A stretch of DNA of 64,000 nucleotides from Pseudomonadota bacterium (GTDB lineage: Bacteria; Pseudomonadota; Alphaproteobacteria; Rhizobiales; Rhizobiaceae). Location: assembly GCA_023404095.1 (NCBI GenBank), contig JAEYDD010000057.1, positions 1 to 64,000 on the forward strand, written 5' to 3'. The translations under genes and the position numbers were made by a program. Below, piece by piece: positions 52,036 through 60,178 of the stretch (the first letter of the stretch is position 1; every line of letters begins with the position of its first letter). The notes beneath the pieces were generated by a model. The model saw nothing but the letters and a program-made list of their open reading frames with translations. It had not been told where the DNA came from and searched no databases.

Positions 52036-53985
52036 TCATCCGGCCTTGTTCACACGCATGTACCAATCGACGAGGCGCCGGACCTGCCGCCTGGTGTAGC
52101 CGCGTTCGATCATGCGATGGATGAACTCGGCATGCTGCTTCTCTGTCGCGCTGTCCTTCTTGGAGCCGAAGCTGATCACCGGAAGCAGGTCCTCGACCTG
52201 GCCGAACATCCGCTTTTCGATGACTTCGCGAAGCTTCTCGTAGCTCGTCCAGGAGGGATTGCGGCCATTGTTCTTGGCGCGGGCGCGCAGCGTGAACTTG
52301 ACCACCTCGTTGCGGAAGTCCTTCGGGTTTGCGATGCCGGCCGGCTTTTCGATCTGCGACAGTTCGCTGTCGAGGATCTGCCGGTTGAGGATCTGGCCGG
52401 TGTCGGGATCTTTGAAATCCTGGTCTTCCAGCCATGCGTCGGCATAGGCGATGTAGCGGTCGAACAGGTTCTGGCCATATTCGCTGTAGGATTCCAGATA
52501 GGCCTTCTGGATCTCGTGGCCGATGAACTCCGCATAGCGGCTGGCAAGCTCGGAGCGGATGAAGTCCAGATAGGCGGCTTCGGTCTCCTTGGGATACTGC
52601 TCGCGCCGGATCGCCTGCTCCAGGATGTACATCAGGTGCACCGGATCGGCGGCCACTTCCTTGGTGTCGTAGTTGAAGGTTTCCGACAGCACCTTGAAGG
52701 CGAACCGGGTGCTGACCCCGGTCATGCCCTCGTCGACGCCCGCGGCGTCGCGATACTCCTGGACCGACTTCGCCTTGGGATCGACGTCCTTGAGGTTCTC
52801 GCCGTCATAGACCCGCATCTTGGTGTAGAGCGAGGAGTTCTCATGCGGGGCAAGACGCGTTGAGACGGTGAAGCGGCTGAGCGTTTCCAGCACCTCAGGC
52901 GCGCAAGGGTTCTTCGCAAGCTCGCTTTCGCGCAAGAGCTTTTCGTAGATCTGCCGTTCTTCGGTGACGCGCAGGCAGTAGGGTACCTTGACCACGAGGA
53001 TGCGGTCGAGGAAGGCCTCGTTGTTCTTGTTGTTCTTGAACTGCAGCCACTCGGATTCGTTTGAGTGCGCCAGCACGATGCCCTGGTAGGGGAAGGCGCC
53101 GAAATTCTCGGTGCCGTTGTAGTTGCCTTCCTGCGTCGCCGTCAGCAGCGGATGCAGCACCTTGATCGGCGCCTTGAACATTTCGACGAATTCGAGCAGG
53201 CCCTGCGTGGTCCGGTTCAGGCCGCCCGAGTAGGAATAGGCGTCGGGATCGGCCTGGCTAAAGTTTTCGAGCTGGCGGATGTCCACCTTGCCGACCAGCG
53301 AGGAGACGTCCTGGTTGTTCTCGTCGCCGGGTTCGGTCTTTGCGATCGCGATCTGCCGCAGCCGCGACGGCATCATCTTGACCACGCTGAACTTGGAAAT
53401 GTCGCCGCCGACCTCGTCGAGCCGTTTCGCGGCCCAGGGCGAGATCAGCCCGGTGAGGCGCCGGCGGCTGATTCCGTACTTGTCTTCCAGAAGATCGGCC
53501 ATGCGGTCGGGGTGGAACAGGCCGAGCGGACTTTCGAAGATCGGGCTGACCTTGCCGTTGACCATCAGCGTATAGATCGGCCGAAGCTCCATCAGCTTCT
53601 TCAGCCGTTCGGCGAGAGACGACTTGCCGCCGCCGACCGGTCCGAGCAGGTAGAGGATCTGCTTGCGCTCCTCCAGACCCTGCGCCGCATAGCGGAAGTA
53701 CCCGACGATGCGCTCGATCGTATCTTCCATCCCGTAGAATTCGGAGAAGGCCGGATAGATCTTGATGGTGCGGTTGGAGTAGATGCGCCCGAGCCGTTCG
53801 TCGGCGCTGGTATCGATCAGGGTAGGCTCGCCGATCGCTTCCACCATCCGCTCCTGCGCGGTGGCGTACATGCTTTTGTCATCTCGGCACGCTAACAGGT
53901 ATTCCTGCAGAGACATCTCCTCGCGCGCCGTGCTGGAGTAAATCTCAGAGAAGAGATTGAAGACGTCGGACTCACCCCTTTGCAT
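52036..53985 (-). CDS. prkA: PrkA family serine protein kinase (YeaG)
   Basis: 649-aa PrkA/YeaG protein. An N-terminal AAA+ domain with Walker A LLGPVGGGKSSLAERL near residue 115 follows the conserved segment IKIYPAFSEFYGMEDTIERIVGYF. FPYQGIVLAHSNESEWLQFKNNKNNEAFLDRI marks the middle. The C-terminal PrkA kinase-like region includes GLNRTTQGLLEFVEMFK upstream and YLDFIRSELASRYAEFIGHEIQKAYLE. In enteric bacteria YeaG supports survival under nutrient stress. First gene of prkA-yeaH-spoVR, with an EcfG-type promoter about 70 bp upstream of its ATG. Confidence 0.96.
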   Translation of the reverse strand: MQRGESDVFNLFSEIYSSTAREEMSLQEYLLACRDDKSMYATAQERMVEAIGEPTLIDTSADERLGRIYSNRTIKIYPAFSEFYGMEDTIERIVGYFRYAAQGLEERKQILYLLGPVGGGKSSLAERLKKLMELRPIYTLMVNGKVSPIFESPLGLFHPDRMADLLEDKYGISRRRLTGLISPWAAKRLDEVGGDISKFSVVKMMPSRLRQIAIAKTEPGDENNQDVSSLVGKVDIRQLENFSQADPDAYSYSGGLNRTTQGLLEFVEMFKAPIKVLHPLLTATQEGNYNGTENFGAFPYQGIVLAHSNESEWLQFKNNKNNEAFLDRILVVKVPYCLRVTEERQIYEKLLRESELAKNPCAPEVLETLSRFTVSTRLAPHENSSLYTKMRVYDGENLKDVDPKAKSVQEYRDAAGVDEGMTGVSTRFAFKVLSETFNYDTKEVAADPVHLMYILEQAIRREQYPKETEAAYLDFIRSELASRYAEFIGHEIQKAYLESYSEYGQNLFDRYIAYADAWLEDQDFKDPDTGQILNRQILDSELSQIEKPAGIANPKDFRNEVVKFTLRARAKNNGRNPSWTSYEKLREVIEKRMFGQVEDLLPVISFGSKKDSATEKQHAEFIHRMIERGYTRRQVRRLVDWYMRVNKAG

Positions 53986-54052
53986 GTTAGTCTCCTAGGA
54001 CAACCCGCTGAAGTCGGATGGAATCAGTGCCTGTGTAAACACTATACAGGAA

Positions 54053-54077
54053 AACGGATTTCATGGCTTAGTGTTCC
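54053..54077 (-). promoter_or_regulatory. EcfG/RpoE2 general-stress promoter of the prkA operon
   Basis: On the minus strand GGAAC (54077-54073), 16 bp, then CGTT (54056-54053): an exact GGAAC-N16-CGTT promoter. It lies about 68 bp upstream of the prkA ATG. This is the recognition form of the alphaproteobacterial general-stress ECF sigma factor. A stress-regulated PrkA operon fits the known stationary-phase role of YeaG. Confidence 0.75.
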
Positions 54078-54244
54078 CTTCACAATAATGAGCCAATGTG
54101 GCGATTTGTGTGATTGGAAGGCGCGCGAACCGGTCTTTCGCCTCAGGCGAGGCGAGGCTTTCGTGGCGTGGGAAGTTGTGGAACTTAAACCCGGGAAGAA
54201 CGGCCATGAATGGGAATGGAGCACATATCGCGCCCCTTGGCCAA

Positions 54245-54520
54245 TCACGTAACTGAGATTGAACGCACTGCAGTAATTTTATTTGTGCGATGCAGCGGGC
54301 GAAGACCCCGAAGTCCGGTCGAAAGCGAACGGGCTTCGGCTAGCCGTTTGGCGATAGCCAGGTTTCGTGACAGGCTCTCCTTATCGCCGCCTGCCTGCAG
54401 CACCTGAACGAGATCGTTCAGGTGGTCGATCTTGAACGCCCGCGACAGGAAATTTGCCAGCGCGCGTTTGGGAAAATGGTCGTCCGGTTCGCCGGCAAGC
54501 TGCGTCAGCGTCAACTGCAT
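54245..54520 (-). CDS. Small hypothetical protein
   Basis: 91-aa open frame; not recognised. Codons 1-65 have strong G/C bias in the third position like neighbouring genes (HFPKRALANFLSRAFKIDHLNDLVQVLQAGGDKESL), then the bias falls off, so the C-terminal 25 residues may be read through by accident or diverged. No clear Shine-Dalgarno precedes the ATG. Predicted helical and soluble. It lies between the prkA promoter and a rightward small gene with an EcfG promoter. Confidence 0.4.
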   Translation of the reverse strand: MQLTLTQLAGEPDDHFPKRALANFLSRAFKIDHLNDLVQVLQAGGDKESLSRNLAIAKRLAEARSLSTGLRGLRPLHRTNKITAVRSISVT

Positions 54521-54689
54521 AGAGACCGCACAGAGGATGGCTGGAGAAAACCCTCGCTGTCCACCCGCGCCGATGTCTACCAGCCGGCCTTCTCTACCAC
54601 GTCATGCAGACGGGCGACGGTCTTTTACTGCGCGATGGACACGTCTTCCGCAACTGGCGCGATTCCGCCTGAAGGCATGTCACGAAGGG

Positions 54690-54714
54690 GGAACCATTAC
54701 ACCGACCCGCCGTT
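54690..54714 (+). promoter_or_regulatory. EcfG/RpoE2 general-stress promoter of the 89-aa protein gene
   Basis: GGAAC (54690-54694), 16 bp, CGTT (54711-54714), an exact consensus match ending 29 bp before ATG 54744. The predicted transcript would begin near 54720, just upstream of an AAGGAGAA ribosome site. Confidence 0.75.
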
Positions 54715-54743
54715 GACCACGGGCAAGGAAGGAGAACAGTCTG

Positions 54744-55013
54744 ATGCAGGAAGCAACGAACGATCACGAAGTCGAAAGGAGAGCGCTTGCCGTAGAGCGC
54801 GCCCTGATCCTTCTCATCGGCGACCTGGCGACGCGCGGCATGGTTTCGGCCGACGAGGCGGAAGTCGCCTTGCAGGTGATCGGGGAAAGTTCACAGGGCT
54901 CGTCGGCGCGCACCTCGAGCGCCCTCATGCTGATGCGGCAGCTGCGCCGCCTGCGTGCGAACGACGGCGCAATCGCACCGGGAGCGACGGGACGCTCGTC
55001 GCACGATTCGTGA
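54744..55013 (+). CDS. Small hypothetical protein, likely general-stress regulon
   Basis: 89 aa, no family recognised. N-terminal two-thirds is helical and charged (HEVERRALAVERALILLIGDLATRGMVSADEAEVALQVIGE); the C-terminus is basic and low in complexity (MLMRQLRRLRAND then a Gly/Ala/Ser tail). Not secreted. AAGGAGAA lies nine bases before ATG 54744 and a perfect EcfG promoter ends 29 bp upstream; a palindrome and an intrinsic terminator follow the stop. This complete transcription unit is strong support for a real gene even without homologues. Confidence 0.65.
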   Translation: MQEATNDHEVERRALAVERALILLIGDLATRGMVSADEAEVALQVIGESSQGSSARTSSALMLMRQLRRLRANDGAIAPGATGRSSHDS

Positions 55014-55020
55014 ACTCTGA

Positions 55021-55038
55021 GAGGGCCGATCGGCCCTC
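55021..55038. repeat. Perfect 18-bp palindrome GAGGGCCGATCGGCCCTC
   Basis: Begins seven bases after the stop of the 89-aa gene. Fully self-complementary without loop. In RNA it would fold at the 3' end, just upstream of the stronger terminator hairpin. Confidence 0.55.
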
Positions 55039-55070
55039 GCAGGGCATCGCTGGGCCTATGGCGAATTGAA

Positions 55071-55107
55071 AGCCGCCGCGGCAGGTCGACTTGCCGCGGC
55101 GGCTTTT
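55071..55107. terminator. Bidirectional rho-independent terminator
   Basis: AGCCGCCGCGGCA (55071-55083) and TGCCGCGGCGGCT (55092-55104) form a perfect 13-bp stem with an 8-base loop, followed by TTTT on the plus strand and TTTCAATT on the minus strand. It separates the rightward 89-aa gene from the leftward 126-aa gene and can serve both. Confidence 0.85.
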
Positions 55108-55124
55108 AACTGCCTATCGGGACT

Positions 55125-55505
55125 TCAGTCCTTTTTCGCCGCCCGCTTGCCGGAGCGCCCCGCTGGTATGGTGGAGGTGGTCGCGGATGCCGGATCGCTG
55201 GCTGGGAAAGATCCCAGCAGGCCTGCTTCGAGCTCCTCCTCCAGCGCCAACGCATCTCCGGCCTCCCGCGCGCTTCGCAGCACGCGCATCTTCTCGTCGT
55301 CCATTTCGGGGAGCGCGCCGCTGGTGGCGGCGACATCGGCAAGAAGAGCGCGCGCCTCGTCGACGGCGTTCATCCGGTTACGGCGTCCGCCGCCGTCACC
55401 GGCAAGCCGGACGCTGATGACTTCGCCGTGATCGCCCACGAATTCGACCGTGAAGGCGCCCCGGCGTCCGGCTTCGGAATGAACCTGCGTTCCGACAATC
55501 TGCAT
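55125..55505 (-). CDS. Small hypothetical protein with SFPASDP motif
   Basis: 126 aa. N-terminal beta-rich part (VHSEAGRRGAFTVEFVGDHGEVISVRL), a helical middle with NAVDEARALLADVAA, and a C-terminal segment LEEELEAGLLGSFPASDP followed by a basic Lys-rich end (SGKRAAKKD). The acidic-helix plus FPASDP pattern recurs in many short rhizobial proteins of unknown function. CGGAGG lies about 11 bases before ATG 55505 and an exact EcfG promoter (GGAAC-N17-CGTT) ends 33 bp upstream, so it is probably induced in the general stress response. Confidence 0.7.
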   Translation of the reverse strand: MQIVGTQVHSEAGRRGAFTVEFVGDHGEVISVRLAGDGGGRRNRMNAVDEARALLADVAATSGALPEMDDEKMRVLRSAREAGDALALEEELEAGLLGSFPASDPASATTSTIPAGRSGKRAAKKD

Positions 55506-55537
55506 GGCAATGATCCTCCGTTAGACATGGACATCCA

Positions 55538-55563
55538 AACGTCGCGTTGAGCGCCAATGTTCC
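55538..55563 (-). promoter_or_regulatory. EcfG/RpoE2 general-stress promoter of the 126-aa protein gene
   Basis: On the minus strand GGAAC (55563-55559), 17 bp, CGTT (55541-55538), then TGG. It lies 33-58 bp upstream of ATG 55505. Third exact match to the consensus within 1.5 kb, each in front of a separate transcription unit. Confidence 0.7.
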
Positions 55564-55965
55564 GGAGACGTGCATTCGCCCGCCGTCGCCTCCAATCCGA
55601 TCCGATGCTCGCCGAGCCAAACCGGCCCGACGACCTGGTCCGCGCGGTGGACGACCCCGGTGGCCGCGGCGAAGAGGTCGATGTCGTCGCGGCAGAAGAC
55701 CCGCATCAGCGAGCGCTATCCGCTGGGTGTCATTTCGGCGAACCGCCGGCTCCTGAGAAAGCCTCTGGTCAGGCGCTCCTGCAGAAATTATGTGCCGCAA
55801 CCGGCCAGGGCAGGCGATAACAGATTGCTTCTGCATGGTTTTCCGGAGGTTTGTACGTCGATCGTGCGCGCGGGAGCGACGCAACCATGCTCGGCCTCTG
55901 GTTGCCGCAGAAATCGATTGCCACCATCAAACGCTATTCCTAGTATCGAACCCGGCCAACCGAAG

Positions 55966-55979
55966 TTGACCTTGATCAA
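55966..55979. promoter_or_regulatory. FNR/FixK-type box
   Basis: TTGAC-CTTG-ATCAA, one mismatch from the symmetric FNR/FixK consensus TTGAT-N4-ATCAA. It lies 68 bp before a short frame with a strong ribosome site (ATG 56047) and about 370 bp before hlyD. A start point about 41 bp downstream of the box centre would be at about 56014, the usual class II activation geometry. It suggests low-oxygen control of the downstream hlyD-rbbA-yhhJ-phosphoketolase operon. Confidence 0.6.
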
Positions 55980-56046
55980 GGCTGGGGAGAGCACCGCACC
56001 ATAGGTCTTTTGCATCGCATGATTTGAAATTTCAGGAGTTTCTGCA

Positions 56047-56256
56047 ATGACGATCGTGACCGGGATGACGACTGGCCAATTGGAGGCTGGCGGGTCTTTC
56101 CGACCGCTGCTTTCGACCCGACGCCGATCTGCGCGTTCAGCGCCTCCCGCCGCATCGGACCGCGCTGTTCGTCCGAATCTTTGCGCCGCACCCATACAGG
56201 CGCCGCCGCCGCGGGTGCTGCCGTGCCGGCGATATCCGTCCGCCCCGGCCGCCTGA
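56047..56256 (+). CDS. Possible short leader gene downstream of the FNR box
   Basis: 69-aa frame with an excellent ribosome site (CAGGAG, eight bases before the ATG), directly behind the FNR/FixK-type box. The start (MTIVTGMTTGQLEAGG) looks gene-like, but the rest (Arg/Ser/Pro-rich) does not. It may be a gene truncated or frameshifted after about codon 15, or a genuine short leader. The 95 bp between it and hlyD show no other feature. Function unknown. Confidence 0.3.
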   Translation: MTIVTGMTTGQLEAGGSFRPLLSTRRRSARSAPPAASDRAVRPNLCAAPIQAPPPRVLPCRRYPSAPAA

Positions 56257-56350
56257 GCCGCTGTTCCCTTGGGGTCGCAGCGGACGTCCGGCTGCGGCTG
56301 TACCAGCCAATCGCCCAAGCAAAAGGGCATGACGTGAAGGATTTCGATTG

Positions 56351-57412
56351 ATGACCAGGAAGGGTTGGATAATCGCAGCGCTGGTGGCTGTCGTTGCGGC
56401 GGGCGCCTACTACGGCTGGACCAGCTTCTCCGGTTCGCGCCTTCCTGCGGGCATTGCGAGCGGCAACGGTCGCATCGAGGCGGTGGAGATCGACGTCTCC
56501 ACGAAGATCGCCGGCCGCATTGCCGATATTCTCGTCGACGAAGGCGATTTCGTCGAAGCGGGGCAGGAGTTGGCGCGGATGGATACCGCCCAGCTGGACG
56601 CCCGGCGCCGTCAGGCGGAAGCGGAACTGGCGCGGGCAAAGATCGGCGTGGAGACGGCGGGAAGCCTGGTCAAGCAGCAGGAAGCTCAGAAGGAGGCCGC
56701 AGCCGCCCTGATCGCGCAGCGCGAGGCCGAACTGGATGCCGCGCTGACACGAAGGAACCGCTCCGAGCAGCTGTTGCGGACGAATACCGTCTCGCAGCAG
56801 GTTCTCGACGACGACCGTGCGAACTACCAGGCCGCAGTCGCAACGGTCGCTGCCGCAAAGGCGCAACTCGCAGCGGCAGAGGCCGCCATCAGCACGGCGC
56901 AGGCACAGGTGGTGGACGCGAAGGCCGCAGTCGAGGCGGCCGAGGCGGCAATCGAGAGCATCGACGCCGACCTGAACGATAGCGTGCTGCGTTCGCCGCG
57001 CGCCGGACGCGTCCAGTACCGGGTCGCCCAGCCGGGCGAGGTGCTTTCCGCCGGCGGTCGTGTCCTCAACCTGGTCGACCTGACCGACGTCTACATGACC
57101 TTCTTCCTGCCGACGGAGCAGGCCGGCCGCGTCGCGCTCGGCAGCGAGGTCAGGCTGGTGCTCGACGCCATTCCGCAATACGTGATCCCGGCCAAGGCCA
57201 CCTTCGTCGCCGACGTCGCCCAGTTCACGCCGAAGACGGTCGAGACGCAGGAGGAACGGCTGAAACTGATGTTCCGCATCAAGGCGAGGATCGAACCCGA
57301 GCTTCTCAAGCGATACATCCGCCAGGTGAAGACCGGTTTGCCTGGCATGGCCTTTGTGAAAATCGCGCAGGAGGCCGAGTGGCCCGAAGCGCTCGGAAAC
57401 GTCGTGAAATGA
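56351..57412 (+). CDS. HlyD-family membrane fusion (periplasmic adaptor) protein
   Basis: 353-aa adaptor for an ABC exporter. N-terminal membrane anchor (WIIAALVAVVAAGAYYGW), biotinyl-lipoyl-like halves SGNGRIEAVEIDVSTKIAGRIADILVDEGDFV near 40 and RSPRAGRVQYRVAQPGEVL near 220, separated by a long coiled coil (residues about 80-210, Ala/Gln/Glu-rich). The C-terminal part VDLTDVYMTFFLPTEQAGRVALG and FRIKARIEPELL is YhiI-like. An in-frame TTG precedes ATG 56351; AAGGA lies about ten bases upstream. Overlaps rbbA by four bases, like yhiI-rbbA-yhhJ clusters. Confidence 0.9.
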   Translation: MTRKGWIIAALVAVVAAGAYYGWTSFSGSRLPAGIASGNGRIEAVEIDVSTKIAGRIADILVDEGDFVEAGQELARMDTAQLDARRRQAEAELARAKIGVETAGSLVKQQEAQKEAAAALIAQREAELDAALTRRNRSEQLLRTNTVSQQVLDDDRANYQAAVATVAAAKAQLAAAEAAISTAQAQVVDAKAAVEAAEAAIESIDADLNDSVLRSPRAGRVQYRVAQPGEVLSAGGRVLNLVDLTDVYMTFFLPTEQAGRVALGSEVRLVLDAIPQYVIPAKATFVADVAQFTPKTVETQEERLKLMFRIKARIEPELLKRYIRQVKTGLPGMAFVKIAQEAEWPEALGNVVK

Positions 57413-60177
57413 GCGTCGCCGCGACGAAGGATGCGATCAGCGCCGTCGTGCGTATCCAGGATGTCGGCCTTTCCTACGGCAAGACACGGGCGCTGGACGG
57501 GATAACGCTGGACATTCCTTCCGGCTGCATGGTCGGCCTCATCGGCCCGGACGGCGTCGGCAAGTCGAGCCTGCTGTCGATGATCGCCGGTGCCCGCGCC
57601 CTGCAGCAGGGGCGCATCGAGGTTTTGGGCGGCGATATCGCCGATGCGCGCCATCGCCGCCTGACGTCGCCGCGCATCGCCTTCATGCCGCAGGGGCTCG
57701 GAAAAAATCTCTATCCGACGCTGTCGGTCTTCGAAAATGCCGATTTCTTCGGCGGTCTGTTTGGTCAGGGTGCACAGGAGCGGAAAGCCCGCATCGCCTC
57801 GCTTCTGAAGAGCACGGGGCTTGGCCCCTTTGCGGATCGGCCCGCCGGCAAGCTTTCCGGCGGCATGAAGCAGAAGCTCGGCCTTTGCTGCGCGCTGATC
57901 CACGATCCTGATCTCCTGATCCTCGACGAGCCGACCACCGGCGTCGATCCTCTGTCGAGACGGCAGTTCTGGGAGCTGATCGACAAGATCCGCGATGAGC
58001 GCAGCGGCATGAGCGTGCTGGTCTCCACCGCCTACATGGAGGAGGCTGCGCGCTTCGACTGGCTGGTGGCGATGGACGCAGGACGGGTGCTGGCCACCGG
58101 CACGCCGGCCGAGCTTTTGGAACGAACCGGGACCTCCAATCTCGACGCCGCTTTCGTGGCGCTGCTGCCGGAGGAAAAACGCCGCGGCCACGTCGCGCTG
58201 ACCATCCCGCCGCGAAATCCAGGCGCGGACGATCAGATCGCCATCGAGGCCGAGCATCTGACCATGCGCTTCGGCGACTTCACCGCCGTCAGCGATGTCA
58301 GCTTCCGCATTCCGCGTGGCGAGATCTTCGGCTTCCTCGGCTCCAACGGCTGCGGCAAGACGACGACAATGAAGATGCTGACCGGTCTTCTGGCTGCCAG
58401 CGAAGGCACAGCCCGGCTGTTCGGCAAGGCGGTGGATCCCAACGACATGGCCGTGCGCCAGCGCATCGGCTACATGTCGCAGGCATTTTCGCTCTATGGC
58501 GAACTCTCCGTGCGGCAGAACCTGGAGCTGCACGCCCGCCTGTTCCAGATGCCGGCGGACGCGATCCCCGGGCGGGTTGCGGAAATGGCCGAGCGCTTCG
58601 AGCTGACGGAAGTGATGGATGCGATGCCGGACGCGCTGCCGCTCGGCATCCGCCAGCGGCTTTCACTGGCCGTTGCGATGGTCCATTCGCCGGAAATCCT
58701 GATCCTCGACGAGCCGACATCGGGCGTCGATCCGGTCGCGCGCGACGGTTTCTGGAAGATTCTGGCCGACCTGTCGCGCAAGGACAACGTCACGATCTTC
58801 GTCTCGACCCATTTCATGAACGAGGCCGAGCTGTGCGATCGCATCTCGCTGATGCATGCTGGCAAGGTGCTGGTCAGCGATACCCCTGCCAACATCGTCA
58901 CGTTGCGCAATGCGCAGACCCTCGAGCAAGCCTTCGTCGAGTACCTCGAGGAGGCGATCGGCGCGCCGCCGTCAGACGCTGCAGCCCAACCGCCGCAGGC
59001 TGTGACACCGGCGGCCGAAGCTGCGAACGCCGAGGCGCGCGCGCGGCGCTTCTTCGATTTCGGCCGCATGTTCGCCTACACCCGGCGCGAGACGCTGGAA
59101 TTGCAGCGCGACCCGATCCGCGCCACGCTAGCCCTGATCGGCAGCCTCGTGCTGATGTTCGTGATAGGCTACGGCATCAATCTGGACGTGGAGAACCTGT
59201 CTTTTGCGGTTCTCGACCGCGACGACACGACGATCAGCCGCGACTACACGCTGCAGATCGCAGGCTCGCGCTATTTCACCGAGAAGGCGCCGATTACCGA
59301 CTACGAGGACATGGACCGGCGCATGCGCAATGGCGAACTGAGCCTTGCCATCGAAATCCCGCCCGGCTTCGGGCGTGACGTTGCCCGAGGCCACGATGCC
59401 CAGGTCAGCGCCTGGATCGACGGCGCCATGCCGACGCGCGCGGAGACGGTGCGCGGCTACGTGCAGGGCATGCATGCAACCTGGCTCAGCCAGAAGGCGC
59501 GCCAGCGGGACGGCAATGCCGCCGCGCAAGGCGATTACCAGCTGGAAATCCGCTACCGCTACAATCCCGATGTGCAGAGCCTGATCGCGATCGTTCCCGC
59601 CGTCATGCCGATCCTGTTGTTGATGATCCCGTCCATGCTGACCGTTCTCAGCATCGTGCGAGAGAAGGAGCTGGGGTCGATCATCAATTTCTACGTGACG
59701 CCGGTGACGCGTTTCGAATTCCTGCTGGGCAAGCAGATCCCCTATATCGTGCTTGCCGCCCTCAACGTCGTTCTGCTGACCGCCTTTGCCATATTCGTCT
59801 TTCGCGTGCCCTTCACCGGCAGCTTCCTGGTGTTCGGGACGGCGGCACTCCTCTATGTCGTCGTCACCACAAGCATGGGGCTGGTGATCTCCACCTTCAT
59901 CAACAGCCAGATCGCTGCGATCTTCGGCACCGCGCTGATCACGCTGGTGCCGGCCGTACAGTACTCCGGCATGATCGACCCGGTCTCGTCGTTGCGCGGC
60001 TTCGGTGCGATTGTCGGAAACATCCTGCCGACCACCTACTTCATCACCATCTCGCGCGGATCGTTCTCCAAGGCCCTCGATTTTGCCGATCTCGGCGCGG
60101 CCTTCGTTCCGCTGCTGATCGCCGTCCCCGTGCTCTTCGGCCTCGGCGTGGCCCTCCTCAAGAAGCAGGCGACGTGA
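57409..60177 (+). CDS. rbbA: RbbA-type fused ABC ATPase/permease
   Basis: 922-aa fusion (E. coli RbbA 911). First ATPase domain: Walker A LIGPDGVGKSSLLSMIAG (about 43), signature KLSGGMKQKLGLCCAL, Walker B LLILDEPTTGVDP. Second ATPase domain: Walker A LGSNGCGKTTTMKMLTG (about 314), degenerate signature LPLGIRQRLSLAVAM, Walker B ILILDEPTSGVDP. Residues about 550-920 are an ABC-2 permease with six helices (LALIGSLVLMFVIGYGI and later). E. coli RbbA is described as ribosome-associated; the fused permease and flanking HlyD and YhhJ-type genes also suggest an exporter. Start ATG 57409 overlaps the hlyD stop (ATGA). Confidence 0.9.
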   Translation: MSVAATKDAISAVVRIQDVGLSYGKTRALDGITLDIPSGCMVGLIGPDGVGKSSLLSMIAGARALQQGRIEVLGGDIADARHRRLTSPRIAFMPQGLGKNLYPTLSVFENADFFGGLFGQGAQERKARIASLLKSTGLGPFADRPAGKLSGGMKQKLGLCCALIHDPDLLILDEPTTGVDPLSRRQFWELIDKIRDERSGMSVLVSTAYMEEAARFDWLVAMDAGRVLATGTPAELLERTGTSNLDAAFVALLPEEKRRGHVALTIPPRNPGADDQIAIEAEHLTMRFGDFTAVSDVSFRIPRGEIFGFLGSNGCGKTTTMKMLTGLLAASEGTARLFGKAVDPNDMAVRQRIGYMSQAFSLYGELSVRQNLELHARLFQMPADAIPGRVAEMAERFELTEVMDAMPDALPLGIRQRLSLAVAMVHSPEILILDEPTSGVDPVARDGFWKILADLSRKDNVTIFVSTHFMNEAELCDRISLMHAGKVLVSDTPANIVTLRNAQTLEQAFVEYLEEAIGAPPSDAAAQPPQAVTPAAEAANAEARARRFFDFGRMFAYTRRETLELQRDPIRATLALIGSLVLMFVIGYGINLDVENLSFAVLDRDDTTISRDYTLQIAGSRYFTEKAPITDYEDMDRRMRNGELSLAIEIPPGFGRDVARGHDAQVSAWIDGAMPTRAETVRGYVQGMHATWLSQKARQRDGNAAAQGDYQLEIRYRYNPDVQSLIAIVPAVMPILLLMIPSMLTVLSIVREKELGSIINFYVTPVTRFEFLLGKQIPYIVLAALNVVLLTAFAIFVFRVPFTGSFLVFGTAALLYVVVTTSMGLVISTFINSQIAAIFGTALITLVPAVQYSGMIDPVSSLRGFGAIVGNILPTTYFITISRGSFSKALDFADLGAAFVPLLIAVPVLFGLGVALLKKQAT

Positions 60178-60178
60178 C

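Noticed and set aside
53980..54252. Rightward 90-aa open frame overlapping the prkA promoter
   Set aside because: It runs through the EcfG promoter and prkA leader, has no ribosome site at its first ATG, and resembles no family. A shorter start at 54088 is possible but unsupported.
55521..55706. Leftward 61-aa frame with good codon bias
   Set aside because: Its 3' end overlaps the EcfG promoter of the 126-aa gene and no ribosome site or family was found. It could be an old gene fragment, but the evidence is too thin to list.
55976..57178. Long leftward open frame of 400 codons opposite hlyD
   Set aside because: It is antisense to the Ala/Glu-rich coiled coil of hlyD. High-GC third positions leave such antisense frames open; the sense strand has clear HlyD motifs.
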